Virus record (IMG/VR): IMGVR_UViG_3300042340_000225
Location: 1 to 32,223 of that record
Strand: one strand, 5' to 3'
From: a virus
DNA length: 32,223 nt
Each line of letters opens with the position of its first letter. Position 1 is the stretch's first letter. The notes beneath the pieces are model-generated. The model had not been told where the DNA came from and ran no database searches. It saw only the letters and a list, made by a program, of their open reading frames with translations. A program made the translations under genes and the position numbers. Positions 21,541 through 29,097 of the stretch are shown piece after piece.

Positions 21541-22739
21541 GCTCTGATCACTTGATATCTGCCTTTGTTCTGTTGTGTTTTGCGACAATGCCATGCAAGA
21601 GCCAAGCTCACCACACCATCATCATGCAATCCAATTGGAGCTGAGTATTGCACAGCCCTGGTATTCACGTTGTAAATATAGGTAAAATTCTCAAGCTCGT
21701 CAACCAACCAATCAACATCTTGCAAGGAGATCTCTCTCTGCTCAAATGCCATGGCAAGATCCTCAATGATGATTGGCTTGCTCTTGGATGTTGTTGTGAA
21801 TGGCACAATCAGATTGCGACACTTGTCTCTGAGCATCTCATGGAATACATCTCCTTGGTTGTTGATCTCAATCAGTGTTGTTGCTCTGTGCCTATTGATG
21901 ACATCAGCAACTGAGTCAATGATCTTGGTCCACTCCTGGTGCCTCCATCTGTTGACATAGACCTGTTGACCATCCTCATCCAATATATTGAGCACAGTGT
22001 AGTCATCAGCTCGGCCAATGTCAAGGCCAGCATATGCCTTGGCTCCTGGAGATATTGGCTTGATGCAATCTCTGATGTTCTTGAATAAACCAGAGCCATT
22101 GTCAAGGAACTCTGCCAGATACTCCTGTCTGAATATATGATCAGGAAGGGATCTCTTTCTCTCATCCAATTCTCTTGGATCAATCATTGGATTGTCATAT
22201 GAGGAATAGTGATGGTATGCATACCTCTCATCATAGTTGTGTTGCATACAGATTCTGTGAAAATGATTCTTGCCTTTGGGTGTTGAAATGAATATCACCT
22301 TCTTTCCCTTGACCATAACTGTTGCACTCAGCACCTCATCCCACAGCTCTGGCCTGGTGAATGCCATCTCATCCACAACCATGTAGTCAAAGGTATTACC
22401 TCTGATGTTGTCTGGTCTCTCTCCAGAAAAGAACTCAATGGATGATCCAAAGCCTGTGATAATCAGATCAGACTTGTTGAATGTGAACAGCCCACTCCTT
22501 GTCACTGCTCTCTCCAGCTCTGAGAATACTTTCTTGCCTTGCTTGTATACTGGTGTGATCCAGGCAATCTTGCACCCTTTGTCATTGATAGCCCAGTACA
22601 AAAGCTGGTTGATTCCAAGCAAGGTCTTGCCGAATTGCCTACCAATGTTCAGAGCATAATATTTCTCATGCCCATGGTTGATGGCATCATGGATTTCTCT
22701 TTGTTTGTCATGTGGTTTATAACCTTTGACTGTGCTCAT
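21537..22739 (-). CDS. terL: terminase large subunit
   Basis: The 400-residue protein is the packaging motor and nuclease. The ATPase domain shows Walker A GRQFGKT at 33-39, Walker B MVVDEMA at 120-126 and the coupling motif ISTPKG at 151-156. The RNase H-like nuclease has AGLDIGRADDYTVL at 237-250 (first acidic residue D240), IEINNQGD near 290-297 and a late acidic DD in GLHDDGVVSLALAW near 375. It translocates DNA into the prohead and cuts the concatemer. The size is typical. The start overlaps the TerS stop (ATGA). The packaging type (headful or cos) cannot be told from this sequence, though a circular assembly without read pile-ups is compatible with headful. Confidence 0.97.
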   Translation of the reverse strand: MSTVKGYKPHDKQREIHDAINHGHEKYYALNIGRQFGKTLLGINQLLYWAINDKGCKIAWITPVYKQGKKVFSELERAVTRSGLFTFNKSDLIITGFGSSIEFFSGERPDNIRGNTFDYMVVDEMAFTRPELWDEVLSATVMVKGKKVIFISTPKGKNHFHRICMQHNYDERYAYHHYSSYDNPMIDPRELDERKRSLPDHIFRQEYLAEFLDNGSGLFKNIRDCIKPISPGAKAYAGLDIGRADDYTVLNILDEDGQQVYVNRWRHQEWTKIIDSVADVINRHRATTLIEINNQGDVFHEMLRDKCRNLIVPFTTTSKSKPIIIEDLAMAFEQREISLQDVDWLVDELENFTYIYNVNTRAVQYSAPIGLHDDGVVSLALAWHCRKTQQNKGRYQVIRA

Positions 22740-23134
22740 TCAAAATCAAACTTCTCAACATTCCTGGTTTCAACTTGCTGGCGATCATGCATGCCAAGAG
22801 CATTCTTTGCGTAGAATATTCCCTTGCCCTCATTGGCAACAATGTCCTTTGCTAATCCTTTGAAGAGCTCATCAATTGTTTTTATAGTGTTCGATAATGG
22901 ATGACTTTCATCATTCATTGCATCATACCAGTTTGTTCTTTTGTAAAAATCAAAATGTTCTCTTCTCAGGTAGTGATTCAAAAAGTATGATATTGTTGGG
23001 ATATGTCTCTCAGCAACTTTTTTCACTCCAGAATTTGTTGCAACTTCTTTTGTTGATGCAATACAAAAATCACAATAGCCAAAAGCCTTGGATAATAGAT
23101 CATCCTTATCAATATTTCTATATTGATTAGACAT
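22736..23134 (-). CDS. terS: terminase small subunit
   Basis: The 132-residue protein directly precedes TerL with a four-base overlap. It is helical, with the N-terminal segment DDLLSKAFGYCDFCIASTKEV, a VAERHIPTISYFLNHYLRRE helix and the ending IFYAKNALGMHDRQQVETRN, typical of TerS proteins, where a C-terminal part contacts TerL. TerS recognises the packaging site on phage DNA. It starts 27 bases after the sugar amidotransferase stop, so it is probably on the same transcript as the sugar cassette. No pac-like repeat is evident in or around it. Confidence 0.82.
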   Translation of the reverse strand: MSNQYRNIDKDDLLSKAFGYCDFCIASTKEVATNSGVKKVAERHIPTISYFLNHYLRREHFDFYKRTNWYDAMNDESHPLSNTIKTIDELFKGLAKDIVANEGKGIFYAKNALGMHDRQQVETRNVEKFDFE

Positions 23135-23161
23135 AATTATTTATTATTATATAAGTGTGTT

Positions 23162-24232
23162 CTATTTGCAATATTTGATGTAAAACGTATACGGCACAAC
23201 TTTGAGTTTTGCAAGTATCCAGATCAATGCTCTGTACTTCTTGAAATCATATCTCTCAAAGTTCTTTCTGTCCAGCTTTCTGATGGAGATCAGTTTCATG
23301 ACTCTCTGCTCAATGGCTCCGAGTTTGGTTGTGTCGAATGTTGATGGCTGATTGAATATGGCAAGAGCTTCATCTTTCTTGAGTTTGCCACTTCTCACCT
23401 GTGCTGAGAGATACACAATTCTTTTATCAATGCCGAACTTTACAGGCAAGAGATATGATCCGACAAACTCAGTGTAAACATTCTCACAATGCTTGCCTCC
23501 ATAATCTTGCCAGTTGATGAATCTTTTCATCTCCTCCTCCATTGACTCTCGATCCCACTTGTAATGGAATGGCCTCACATTTTTGATGCCCATCAGAGCA
23601 TAGAACAATTGGTCCTTGAATGTGAATAATGGATAGTTATGAAGCTCAAGGCCACTGTACTTGTTGTAAACTGATCGGATGTATTTTGCATCCATGTATG
23701 TCCATCCCTTTGGAGTTGATCCCTCTGTTCTGAAATCATGGCCATTGAGAATGTACTTGATGCCATATTTGTGAGCTGTGTCATACATCAGCTTAGTCAT
23801 GGCAATGTCATTTGGTATATCTGCATCAGGAAGGCCAGCCCACAGGAATGCATCATTGAGTCGGTCATATTCACTCTTGTTGACTTGATATGTGATACAA
23901 TCAACTCCGAGCTTTTGGACCAGCTGTGTCATATTGTGGACAGCCTCTGGAGCATTCCAGTTGTTGTCAAAGTGAATGACTAAGGGCTTGAGATTCCAAT
24001 ATCTCACCGCTGCATATAGCAAGGTTGATGAGTCCACTCCTCCAGAGATCCCCATGATACAGTTGTACTTGTTCTTTCTGCCTGTCCATCTGATGGATTC
24101 CAGGAGATTATCAAGGGCACCAGGTCCTGATGCTTGTCTCTCCAGTTCATCATGGAGATCACAGTATTCACATTGATGCTCTCCTATCTCAGCGAAGGAG
24201 TCATTAAATAAACAGCGAGGACATTCTTTCAT
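23162..24232 (-). CDS. N-acetyl sugar amidotransferase, WbpG/PseA-like
   Basis: The 356-residue protein belongs to the PP-loop ATPases of the WbpG/PseA type. It has two CxxC pairs at 4-7 and 21-24 (zinc), the PP-loop SGGVDSS at 63-69, and NGHDFRTEGSTPKGW at 163-177. These enzymes use ATP and ammonia to turn an N-acetyl sugar into an acetamidino sugar, in LPS O-antigen or pseudaminic acid pathways. The usual HisH/HisF-like ammonia-delivering partners are absent here, so a host partner or free ammonia would be needed. It overlaps the GT-B-like gene by 29 bases. Its presence in a phage of this size is unexpected. It may alter host surface sugars or glycosylate phage parts; DNA modification is less likely because no base hydroxylase is seen. 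Confidence 0.88.
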   Translation of the reverse strand: MKECPRCLFNDSFAEIGEHQCEYCDLHDELERQASGPGALDNLLESIRWTGRKNKYNCIMGISGGVDSSTLLYAAVRYWNLKPLVIHFDNNWNAPEAVHNMTQLVQKLGVDCITYQVNKSEYDRLNDAFLWAGLPDADIPNDIAMTKLMYDTAHKYGIKYILNGHDFRTEGSTPKGWTYMDAKYIRSVYNKYSGLELHNYPLFTFKDQLFYALMGIKNVRPFHYKWDRESMEEEMKRFINWQDYGGKHCENVYTEFVGSYLLPVKFGIDKRIVYLSAQVRSGKLKKDEALAIFNQPSTFDTTKLGAIEQRVMKLISIRKLDRKNFERYDFKKYRALIWILAKLKVVPYTFYIKYCK

Positions 24233-24944
24233 AGTTCACAAATGTATGATAAATTTTTGATACTTCTTTATTACTAAATTCTCTCAGTGAATATTCCAGC
24301 ATTATGTTGTCACATATATCATCCACTGAATGCCAGGGTATTGATGCTGGCAGATCACCATTGTATATTGACCTCCTCCCCATGAGGCCCATCTCAATGT
24401 TGGTATTTGGGCAACCATCATGGGGTGTCAATCTGAGATTGAGAAAGCATTGAGAATACACACTGACCAGCTCCTCTCTTGAGAATGTGTCATGACCAGC
24501 TCTGATGATTGGAATGTCAATCCTCTCCTTGATCTCATTGATCAGCTCCTGTCCATAGAACTCTGGGCTGTTGCCAGAATACCAGAATATCTTGTCACCA
24601 TTCGGCACACATGGCCACATCTCAGCCTCAACAGCATTGAATGGATAAACCATGGCATCCACTCCCTTGCTCTCCAGTGTATCAGCCACTCGTTGAGATA
24701 CTGCAATGTTCACAGCTGAGTTGAGAGTATCAACCCACTCCTCTCTGAGATCCATGGCATCTGATCCAAACCAGATGACTGTTGCTCCTCCGATATGTTT
24801 TGAGAATAGGTTGAAATCCTCCTCTCTGTACATGCCCATGAATATTGCTGGAAAAATGAAATTGCTGTACGGCACCAGGTTGTATTTCTTGATGAGCCCT
24901 TGATCAAGGCCAGCAAGAGATTCTGAGATGTGTGCCTGATTCAT
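24204..24944 (-). CDS. GT-B-like glycosyltransferase
   Basis: The 246-residue protein resembles GT4/GT1-type glycosyltransferases. The N-terminal part contains ATVIWFGSDAMDLREEWVDT with later NIAVSQRVADTL and GDKIFWYSGN. The C-terminal part has RAGHDTFSREELVSVYSQC and the nucleotide-sugar pattern CFLNLRLTPHDGCPNTNIEM followed by GLMGRRSIYN, as in group 1 enzymes. It is shorter than most of the family (about 350-400), so the acceptor domain is reduced. It is coupled to the GT-A-like gene by a four-base overlap and to the amidotransferase by a 29-base overlap. It likely transfers a nucleotide sugar, possibly the one its neighbour modifies. Confidence 0.78.
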   Translation of the reverse strand: MNQAHISESLAGLDQGLIKKYNLVPYSNFIFPAIFMGMYREEDFNLFSKHIGGATVIWFGSDAMDLREEWVDTLNSAVNIAVSQRVADTLESKGVDAMVYPFNAVEAEMWPCVPNGDKIFWYSGNSPEFYGQELINEIKERIDIPIIRAGHDTFSREELVSVYSQCFLNLRLTPHDGCPNTNIEMGLMGRRSIYNGDLPASIPWHSVDDICDNIMLEYSLREFSNKEVSKIYHTFVNYERMSSLFI

Positions 24945-25639
24945 AGTGTGAATATCTCGTTAAAATTATTTTTCAACAGCTCATTGTTCATATGTGTTGA
25001 CTTGAGAGCTCCTGACCAGTGATCTGAGAATTTATGCTTGTTGGTCCATTTATCTGTACTGATTGACAAGAGTCTGACATCTTTCTCCTCATCCTTGATC
25101 ACAGCAATCTCATCAACGAGTCTGATGGTCTTGAGATACATTGACCAGTCGAGCCCTGATGATAGTCTTGGATCAAATGGTTGCCAGTTTATTTTTTGAA
25201 GGAGATCAGCTCTGAGCACTCTGCCAATGCCTATTGGCTCATATTGCCGTTGGCCTTTAGCATATCCTGGCCAATGAACCAGCCTCACCTCATCAGAGAC
25301 ATCAGCAAAATGACAGCCAAGCATTCCAATGAATGCAAAGTCATTGAGAGCATCACTGACTGATTGAATGTAATCATCAGAGGCCCAGTCAGAGGAGCCC
25401 ATGAATATCACTCCATCAGGAGAATAATTCTGGCAAGCCATGAATCCAGCATTCCACTTGTTGCCAAGAGGATCATTGCTAACTGAAACAAAGTGAACAT
25501 TCAATTCTTGAGCAATTTCAAGAGCTTCTCTCTCATGGCCCATAATTATCGGAATGACTCCTTGTCTCTTTAACCTGGAGATTGTTAGTCTGACAAGAGG
25601 AAAACGGCCAAAAACAGGCACTGGAGCACAGAGTTTCAT
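24941..25639 (-). CDS. GT-A-like glycosyltransferase (GT2-like)
   Basis: The 232-residue protein has a GT-A pattern. It starts with MKLCAPVPVFGRFPLVRLTI and has a central Rossmann-like region (GVIPIIMGHEREALEIAQEL). Residues 55-66 read NDPLGNKWNAGF, as in GT2 enzymes, and GVIFMGSSDWASDD near 75-88 is the expected metal and nucleotide site (a DxD variant). A second acidic region (DPRLSSGLDWSMYLK) may form the acceptor site. It is cytoplasmic with no membrane helix. It opens the sugar cassette and overlaps the next gene by four bases (ATGA). It probably acts before or beside the GT-B-like enzyme; donor and acceptor are unknown. Confidence 0.8.
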   Translation of the reverse strand: MKLCAPVPVFGRFPLVRLTISRLKRQGVIPIIMGHEREALEIAQELNVHFVSVSNDPLGNKWNAGFMACQNYSPDGVIFMGSSDWASDDYIQSVSDALNDFAFIGMLGCHFADVSDEVRLVHWPGYAKGQRQYEPIGIGRVLRADLLQKINWQPFDPRLSSGLDWSMYLKTIRLVDEIAVIKDEEKDVRLLSISTDKWTNKHKFSDHWSGALKSTHMNNELLKNNFNEIFTL

Positions 25640-25983
25640 GATAGGGCTTGTATTAAGTCTTGTTTTGTTGATGTATTTGGCATGCTGATGCCTCTCCTCT
25701 TGGCCTCTGCCTTGAGTTGATTGAAGGTCATTGATGTGATTGACTCTTGCTTGATGCCAATGAAATGGATCTTAGGGCTCTTTGGTGCCATCTCAGTCAG
25801 ATAGTGGTTGCTGAGTTTCTGCATAGCATTACGGATGCAAGTACCACAACCAATGTTTAGTGTACCATATCCAGCATATTTATACCATTGAGCCAGCTCT
25901 CTCTTGAGAGGAGCATCAAGAGCAAAGGATCTTGTCTTGACATATCTGTCCACTTGTGTCTGGAGCTCGTTACTTATTTTCAT
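25636..25983 (-). CDS. small protein with C-terminal SAP/HeH-like motif
   Basis: The protein has 115 residues. The first 70 are helical with the conserved-looking GYGTLNIGCGTCIRNAMQKL, which has two cysteines near 46 and 49. The last 32 (MTFNQLKAEAKRRGISMPNT, then STKQDLIQAL) match the SAP/HeH-type helix-extended-helix that often binds DNA or RNA. I have seen this combination in phages of Bacteroidota without known role. It is coupled to the GT-A-like gene by ATGA. It may bind nucleic acid; a link to the sugar cassette is only positional. Confidence 0.72.
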   Translation of the reverse strand: MKISNELQTQVDRYVKTRSFALDAPLKRELAQWYKYAGYGTLNIGCGTCIRNAMQKLSNHYLTEMAPKSPKIHFIGIKQESITSMTFNQLKAEAKRRGISMPNTSTKQDLIQALS

Positions 25984-26179
25984 AGATCAAGATTAAGTCA
26001 CTGATTAGATATGAGATGAAACCAAGAGCACAGAGCCTCCATTCATACATGGCAAATATTGCCACTGTTGTCCAAAATGACATGCAGCTCTGGCAATTAA
26101 ATGGCTTGATGTCTGGCATCTGAAAAGTGAGGAGAGCTCTGGCAATCCCCACTGATAAAAGAGGAATGATGTATATCAT
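25970..26179 (-). CDS. small membrane protein with CxxC, 69 aa
   Basis: The product has two hydrophobic segments, residues 1-20 (MIYIIPLLSVGIARALLTFQ) and about 35-64 (FWTTVAIFAMYEWRLCALGF and onward). Between them is PFNCQSCMSFW with a CxxC. This resembles small membrane proteins of phages in Bacteroidota. It overlaps the end of the sigma-like gene by 83 bases; an internal ATG at 26119 would avoid most of that but lose the first membrane segment. It could be an accessory to envelope modification by the cassette that follows, which is only inferred. Confidence 0.6.
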   Translation of the reverse strand: MIYIIPLLSVGIARALLTFQMPDIKPFNCQSCMSFWTTVAIFAMYEWRLCALGFISYLISDLILIYENK

Positions 26180-26615
26180 ATTTGAATTTATTAATTGCTT
26201 TGTTTATAGTATCCAGGTTGATTCCTGTGAGGCCTTTGATTTCTCGGTAAGTCATTCCCATGAGTCTCATCTTGGTGATCTCTTTGCAGAACAACTCCTC
26301 ATCATTGTCAGGAGATTGCTCAAGGTAAGCATCCAGGATCTGTTGGTATTGAGTCTCATTGTACACATCCTCCTCTGCTATTTTGTCGAATCCTTCTGGG
26401 ATGGGCACAGATCCTCTGTACAATTGGTTAAACTTTGATTCTTTCCAGTTGTATTGGTTGTATGCCCATCTGGCAAATACACGAGGGAGATCTTGCTCTT
26501 TGATGTTGAGCTTTGCCAATAGCAAAAAGACATGGGGCACCAGGTCATGATGAAGGTTATTTCCTCCAGTGATCTTGTAAGCGATATCATATGCCTCTCT
26601 TTTCCAGAATTCCAC
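26097..26615 (-). CDS. sigma factor-like protein
   Basis: The 172-residue protein resembles a small sigma-70/ECF factor. The N-terminal part (REAYDIAYKITGG, LHHDLVPHVFLLLAKLNI and FARWAYNQYN) looks like region 2. Residues near 108-145 (LFCKEITKMRLMGMTYREIK, then INLDTINKAINKFKYDI) fit the helix-turn-helix of region 4. It could direct host RNA polymerase to late promoters. It is just before the sugar cassette and terminase, the right place for an early-to-late switch. The start is GTG at 26615; an in-frame stop four codons upstream excludes a longer form. That stop is the end of the preceding HTH gene, so the two genes share one frame. The C-terminal 28 residues overlap the next gene. Confidence 0.7.
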   Translation of the reverse strand: MEFWKREAYDIAYKITGGNNLHHDLVPHVFLLLAKLNIKEQDLPRVFARWAYNQYNWKESKFNQLYRGSVPIPEGFDKIAEEDVYNETQYQQILDAYLEQSPDNDEELFCKEITKMRLMGMTYREIKGLTGINLDTINKAINKFKYDIHHSSFISGDCQSSPHFSDARHQAI

Positions 26616-26624
26616 ATCACTAAG

Positions 26625-26849
26625 TTATTGCTTTTTAACATACCAAGAAAACCATCTTTGATAAAAATCATCATTGACATTCTTTCCTGTGAGAAATCTG
26701 TGGATCTTGGATGGATTGACATCCAGGTCCTCTGCCAGGTGAACAGCCTTGTATCTCCTGGAAAGCCTGGAGAGAGTTTCTCGGATCATCCAGTCCTTGA
26801 TACTCTCTCCATCTTTTAGAGCAATTAAAAAATGCCTTGCACTTTCCAT
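26625..26849 (-). CDS. small helix-turn-helix protein
   Basis: The 74-residue protein has a helix-turn-helix around residues 28-58 (RLSRRYKAVHLAEDLDVNPS, then KIHRFLTGKNV), of the Cro/XRE type. It probably regulates phage transcription; it is the only simple repressor-like gene seen besides the DnaA-like and sigma-like proteins. It overlaps the DUF3127 gene by 25 bases and ends in the same frame as the sigma-like gene, separated by one TAA. Stop read-through would give a fused HTH-sigma protein, but there is no evidence for that beyond the shared frame. Confidence 0.72.
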   Translation of the reverse strand: MESARHFLIALKDGESIKDWMIRETLSRLSRRYKAVHLAEDLDVNPSKIHRFLTGKNVNDDFYQRWFSWYVKKQ

Positions 26850-27109
26850 GCTTCCAATGTGTTAAAATATTTGACCTCTCCTTGTGGGCTTTTCCATTCT
26901 CTGCCTTTGAGATTGAATGACACTGTAATCTCCTCACCAACTCCAAATGGATCAATTATATCTGTTCTGTCATTGAGTAGCTCAAATGTGATGAACTGCT
27001 CATACTTGTCCTCATTTGTTTTGATTGTGAATGATCTTGTTGAGAATTTCTCAGATCTCTGTTGTGTTTGTCCTTTGACATGCAAGATGCCTTTTACTTC
27101 ATTGTTCAT
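26825..27109 (-). CDS. DUF3127-type single-stranded-DNA-binding protein
   Basis: The 94-residue protein matches the DUF3127 family found mainly in Bacteroidota and their phages. Evidence is FTIKTNEDKYEQFITFEL, IIDPFGVGEEITVSFNLKGR and EWKSPQGEVKYFNTLEAWK. The fold is OB-like, and members are thought to act as single-strand DNA-binding proteins. It lies with the annealing protein and exonuclease genes, so it would cover single strands in replication and recombination. The start overlaps the preceding stop (ATGA). This gene is one of the better clues to the host phylum. Confidence 0.85.
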   Translation of the reverse strand: MNNEVKGILHVKGQTQQRSEKFSTRSFTIKTNEDKYEQFITFELLNDRTDIIDPFGVGEEITVSFNLKGREWKSPQGEVKYFNTLEAWKVQGIF

Positions 27110-27417
27110 ATTACTTGTTTTAAATTTAATACTCTTTTAGCATCATTGACTCTGTCCAGGACAAAATCAAAATCATCAGTGATGACCATTCTTGTGAATC
27201 CAAAATCATCACCAAATGGCAACTTTTTTATTGTTGCCTCAAAATGAAACCAAGTTGTCTCATCTAATGGCTCAGCTCCAATATAAAAAACAGCATCATC
27301 AAGATCTTTGTATGCCTCTGTTTTTTTAATTAGTTCATAAATGTTCATTGCGAAGGATTTATAATTATTTTCTCCAATCATCTCAATGAATTCTTGTTCT
27401 GTTAGTTCTTTTTGCAT
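27106..27417 (-). CDS. conserved protein of unknown function in the recombination operon
   Basis: The 103-residue acidic protein has helices at the N-terminus (LTEQEFIEMIGENNYKSFAM) and beta-strands after residue 40 (VFYIGAEPLDETTWFHFEAT, then DFGFTRMVITDDFDFVL). I recognise no domain. It sits between the exonuclease and the DUF3127 gene and overlaps the latter by four bases, so it is probably a cofactor in replication or recombination. No membrane segment or catalytic motif is visible. Confidence 0.72.
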   Translation of the reverse strand: MQKELTEQEFIEMIGENNYKSFAMNIYELIKKTEAYKDLDDAVFYIGAEPLDETTWFHFEATIKKLPFGDDFGFTRMVITDDFDFVLDRVNDAKRVLNLKQVI

Positions 27418-27418
27418 T

Positions 27419-28036
27419 TTACTTATTATTTAATTGTTGCATATATTGTGAATAATACTCTGATGCATCTCTCAATCTGGAGAGCATCAACTCCTCAAGA
27501 ACACCATCTCTCTCATATTGCACCACAGTGATTCTCTTGGTTGGATCAATGTGAGACACCTTGTGAATATCTCTATTGTCCCAGTCACTCAAGAGCTCAT
27601 CATCTGTGTCAATCATGCAAAAGATCACAAATGCTCTTGGCTTGTTGAACAGGTGCATATATCCTCTCACTTGCCATTCATAGGAATCAGCATCCTCTGG
27701 CAAGGCTGGAAAGGTCTCAAGGCTCCAGGATGTTTTGATGTCAATGATGGAATCATCAGTGATGATATCTGGATGTCCTGAGAGATATCCTTGATTCTCT
27801 CTCAATTGATTCTTGACAAAGTTGCTACCAAACCAAACTGAATTGACCAGAGAAATGGATTCCATTTCATACTCTGTGCCCTTTCTCATTTGCTTGGTCT
27901 CAACCTTGCTGGTGTATCCATAGAAATTCTCTTTTGCCAATTGCTTGATGTAGCTCTTGGCTGTCTCTGATAAGCTCTCAGACTTGTTCCTTGGATTAGT
28001 CATGAGCTTTGCTAATGATGAACATCTGAATATCAT
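27419..28036 (-). CDS. YqaJ/lambda exonuclease-like PD-(D/E)XK nuclease
   Basis: The 205-residue protein carries the core of the lambda-exonuclease/YqaJ family. It has KGTEYEMESISLV near 52-64 (acidic residue), SGHPDIITDDSIIDIKTSWS near 87-106 (the D and DIK metal-binding residues) and YEWQVRGYMHLFN near 119-131. Such enzymes degrade one strand of duplex ends to give 3' overhangs. It overlaps the stop of the ERF-type annealing protein by four bases, as in other two-part phage recombination systems. It is near the short limit of the family but keeps all core motifs. Confidence 0.87.
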   Translation of the reverse strand: MIFRCSSLAKLMTNPRNKSESLSETAKSYIKQLAKENFYGYTSKVETKQMRKGTEYEMESISLVNSVWFGSNFVKNQLRENQGYLSGHPDIITDDSIIDIKTSWSLETFPALPEDADSYEWQVRGYMHLFNKPRAFVIFCMIDTDDELLSDWDNRDIHKVSHIDPTKRITVVQYERDGVLEELMLSRLRDASEYYSQYMQQLNNK

Positions 28037-28599
28037 AACTGAGCCTCCTGTTCTGGTTTTAATTTGTACGTTTCTTTCAATGACTCAACAGTGTATGTGC
28101 CTTTTTTAATGGCAGCAAGAGCACTTGAGAATCTCTCATCAGTGATTGCTGGGAGCTCTTTCTTGCTATTTGACACCTCTTTGCCATCATCATCCACAGC
28201 TTGCAATGCCAGGATTGCCTGTAATGTTGCCCTCCGATAGTAAGTTGTTGCACTGATCATCTTTTGTGGATCTGTAATCAATGGCAATGACAGCCATGAT
28301 TCAATCATCTGACCAGAATCAATGTCAATGATCTGAGTCACAAGCACTGTGTCATGGATTGGTTGCAATAACAACAGGCCATTCTCATGCAAGATTGGCT
28401 CAACAGTCTCAAGGAGAGCATTGATATCTGCATATGATTTCTTGAAATGTGGATTCGTTGCATTCTTAACAACCTTTCCAATGCTCAGCTTTGCTCTGTG
28501 GAGCTTGCTGTACAAACTGATTCCAGTAACTGGATCAGCTTTCTTTTGCCTCAACTTCTCTGATGTTGATGGCATGTCAAAATTTAATTGATTTTCCAT
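28033..28599 (-). CDS. ERF-family single-strand annealing protein
   Basis: The 188-residue protein matches the ERF family of recombinases: NPHFKKSYADINALLETVEP near 48-67, then HENGLLLLQPI, SWLSLPLITDPQKMISATTY and YRRATLQAILALQAVDDDG near 122-140. ERF proteins anneal complementary single strands. It is paired with the exonuclease gene (ATGA overlap) and with a DUF3127 protein further on. The set can repair ends, join genome ends after injection and promote exchange with other phages. The C-terminal 45 residues form a helical tail that probably binds a partner. Confidence 0.88.
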   Translation of the reverse strand: MENQLNFDMPSTSEKLRQKKADPVTGISLYSKLHRAKLSIGKVVKNATNPHFKKSYADINALLETVEPILHENGLLLLQPIHDTVLVTQIIDIDSGQMIESWLSLPLITDPQKMISATTYYRRATLQAILALQAVDDDGKEVSNSKKELPAITDERFSSALAAIKKGTYTVESLKETYKLKPEQEAQL

Positions 28600-28617
28600 A
28601 TGTGTTTGTTTTAATTT

Positions 28618-29097
28618 TTACAAATTTAGTGAAAATTTTTCATACCATAATACAAAGGAATCAAAATCTCTTGCAATTATGTATGTGCCTCCAGCTCTTT
28701 CAACATCTTGTTGATATGCTTTCTGAGCATCTGATTGCCGATCTTTGCCATATTTCACCTCAATCTTAACTGATCGGCCTCTGATTGTTGCTGAGACATC
28801 AGCTGTTCCTTTGGTGCCTGTTCCTGGAGTCCATTTGCCAGGGAGTTGCTTGGTGTATGCAATCTCACCTGTACCAACTTGAATCTTGTTGCCAGCTCTG
28901 TATTGTCCTTGATTGGAGATTCTTTCAGCTTGTCCTCCCATTGCCTTGATCCAAAAGATGATGCACTTGGTTAGGTTATTGGCTGAGGTATCTTTCCATT
29001 CAGTTAATGGAATGATTTCTGGCCTCATGGATGGATATTTATCTTTGAGCTGTTCCATCTCAAGAGCTTTGAGCTTGTCTCTGTTGGCTTTATTCAT
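28618..29097 (-). CDS. VRR-NUC-like endonuclease
   Basis: The 159-residue protein has a PD-(D/E)XK core in its C-terminal half: GTGTKGTADVSATIRGRSVK with the acidic residue in TADVSA, then KIEVKYGKDRQSDAQKAYQQ holding E-x-K, and a final GGTYIIARDFD strand. This resembles VRR-NUC domain phage nucleases. Such enzymes cut branched or flap DNA and resolve junctions. The N-terminal 45 residues are helical and charged. It lies just before the annealing protein and overlaps the stop of the upstream small ORF (ATGA). Confidence 0.82.
   Translation of the reverse strand: MNKANRDKLKALEMEQLKDKYPSMRPEIIPLTEWKDTSANNLTKCIIFWIKAMGGQAERISNQGQYRAGNKIQVGTGEIAYTKQLPGKWTPGTGTKGTADVSATIRGRSVKIEVKYGKDRQSDAQKAYQQDVERAGGTYIIARDFDSFVLWYEKFSLNL

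Noticed and set aside
23162-25639. Sugar cassette as a DNA base hypermodification pathway
   Set aside because: No thymidylate-synthase-like hydroxymethylase, TET-like oxygenase or 7-deazaguanine gene is visible to create an acceptor base. Surface or virion glycans are simpler targets.
26097-26179. Sequencing error joining the sigma-like gene and the small membrane gene
   Set aside because: Both frames look protein-like up to the overlap, and many genes here overlap. Without read data an error cannot be claimed.
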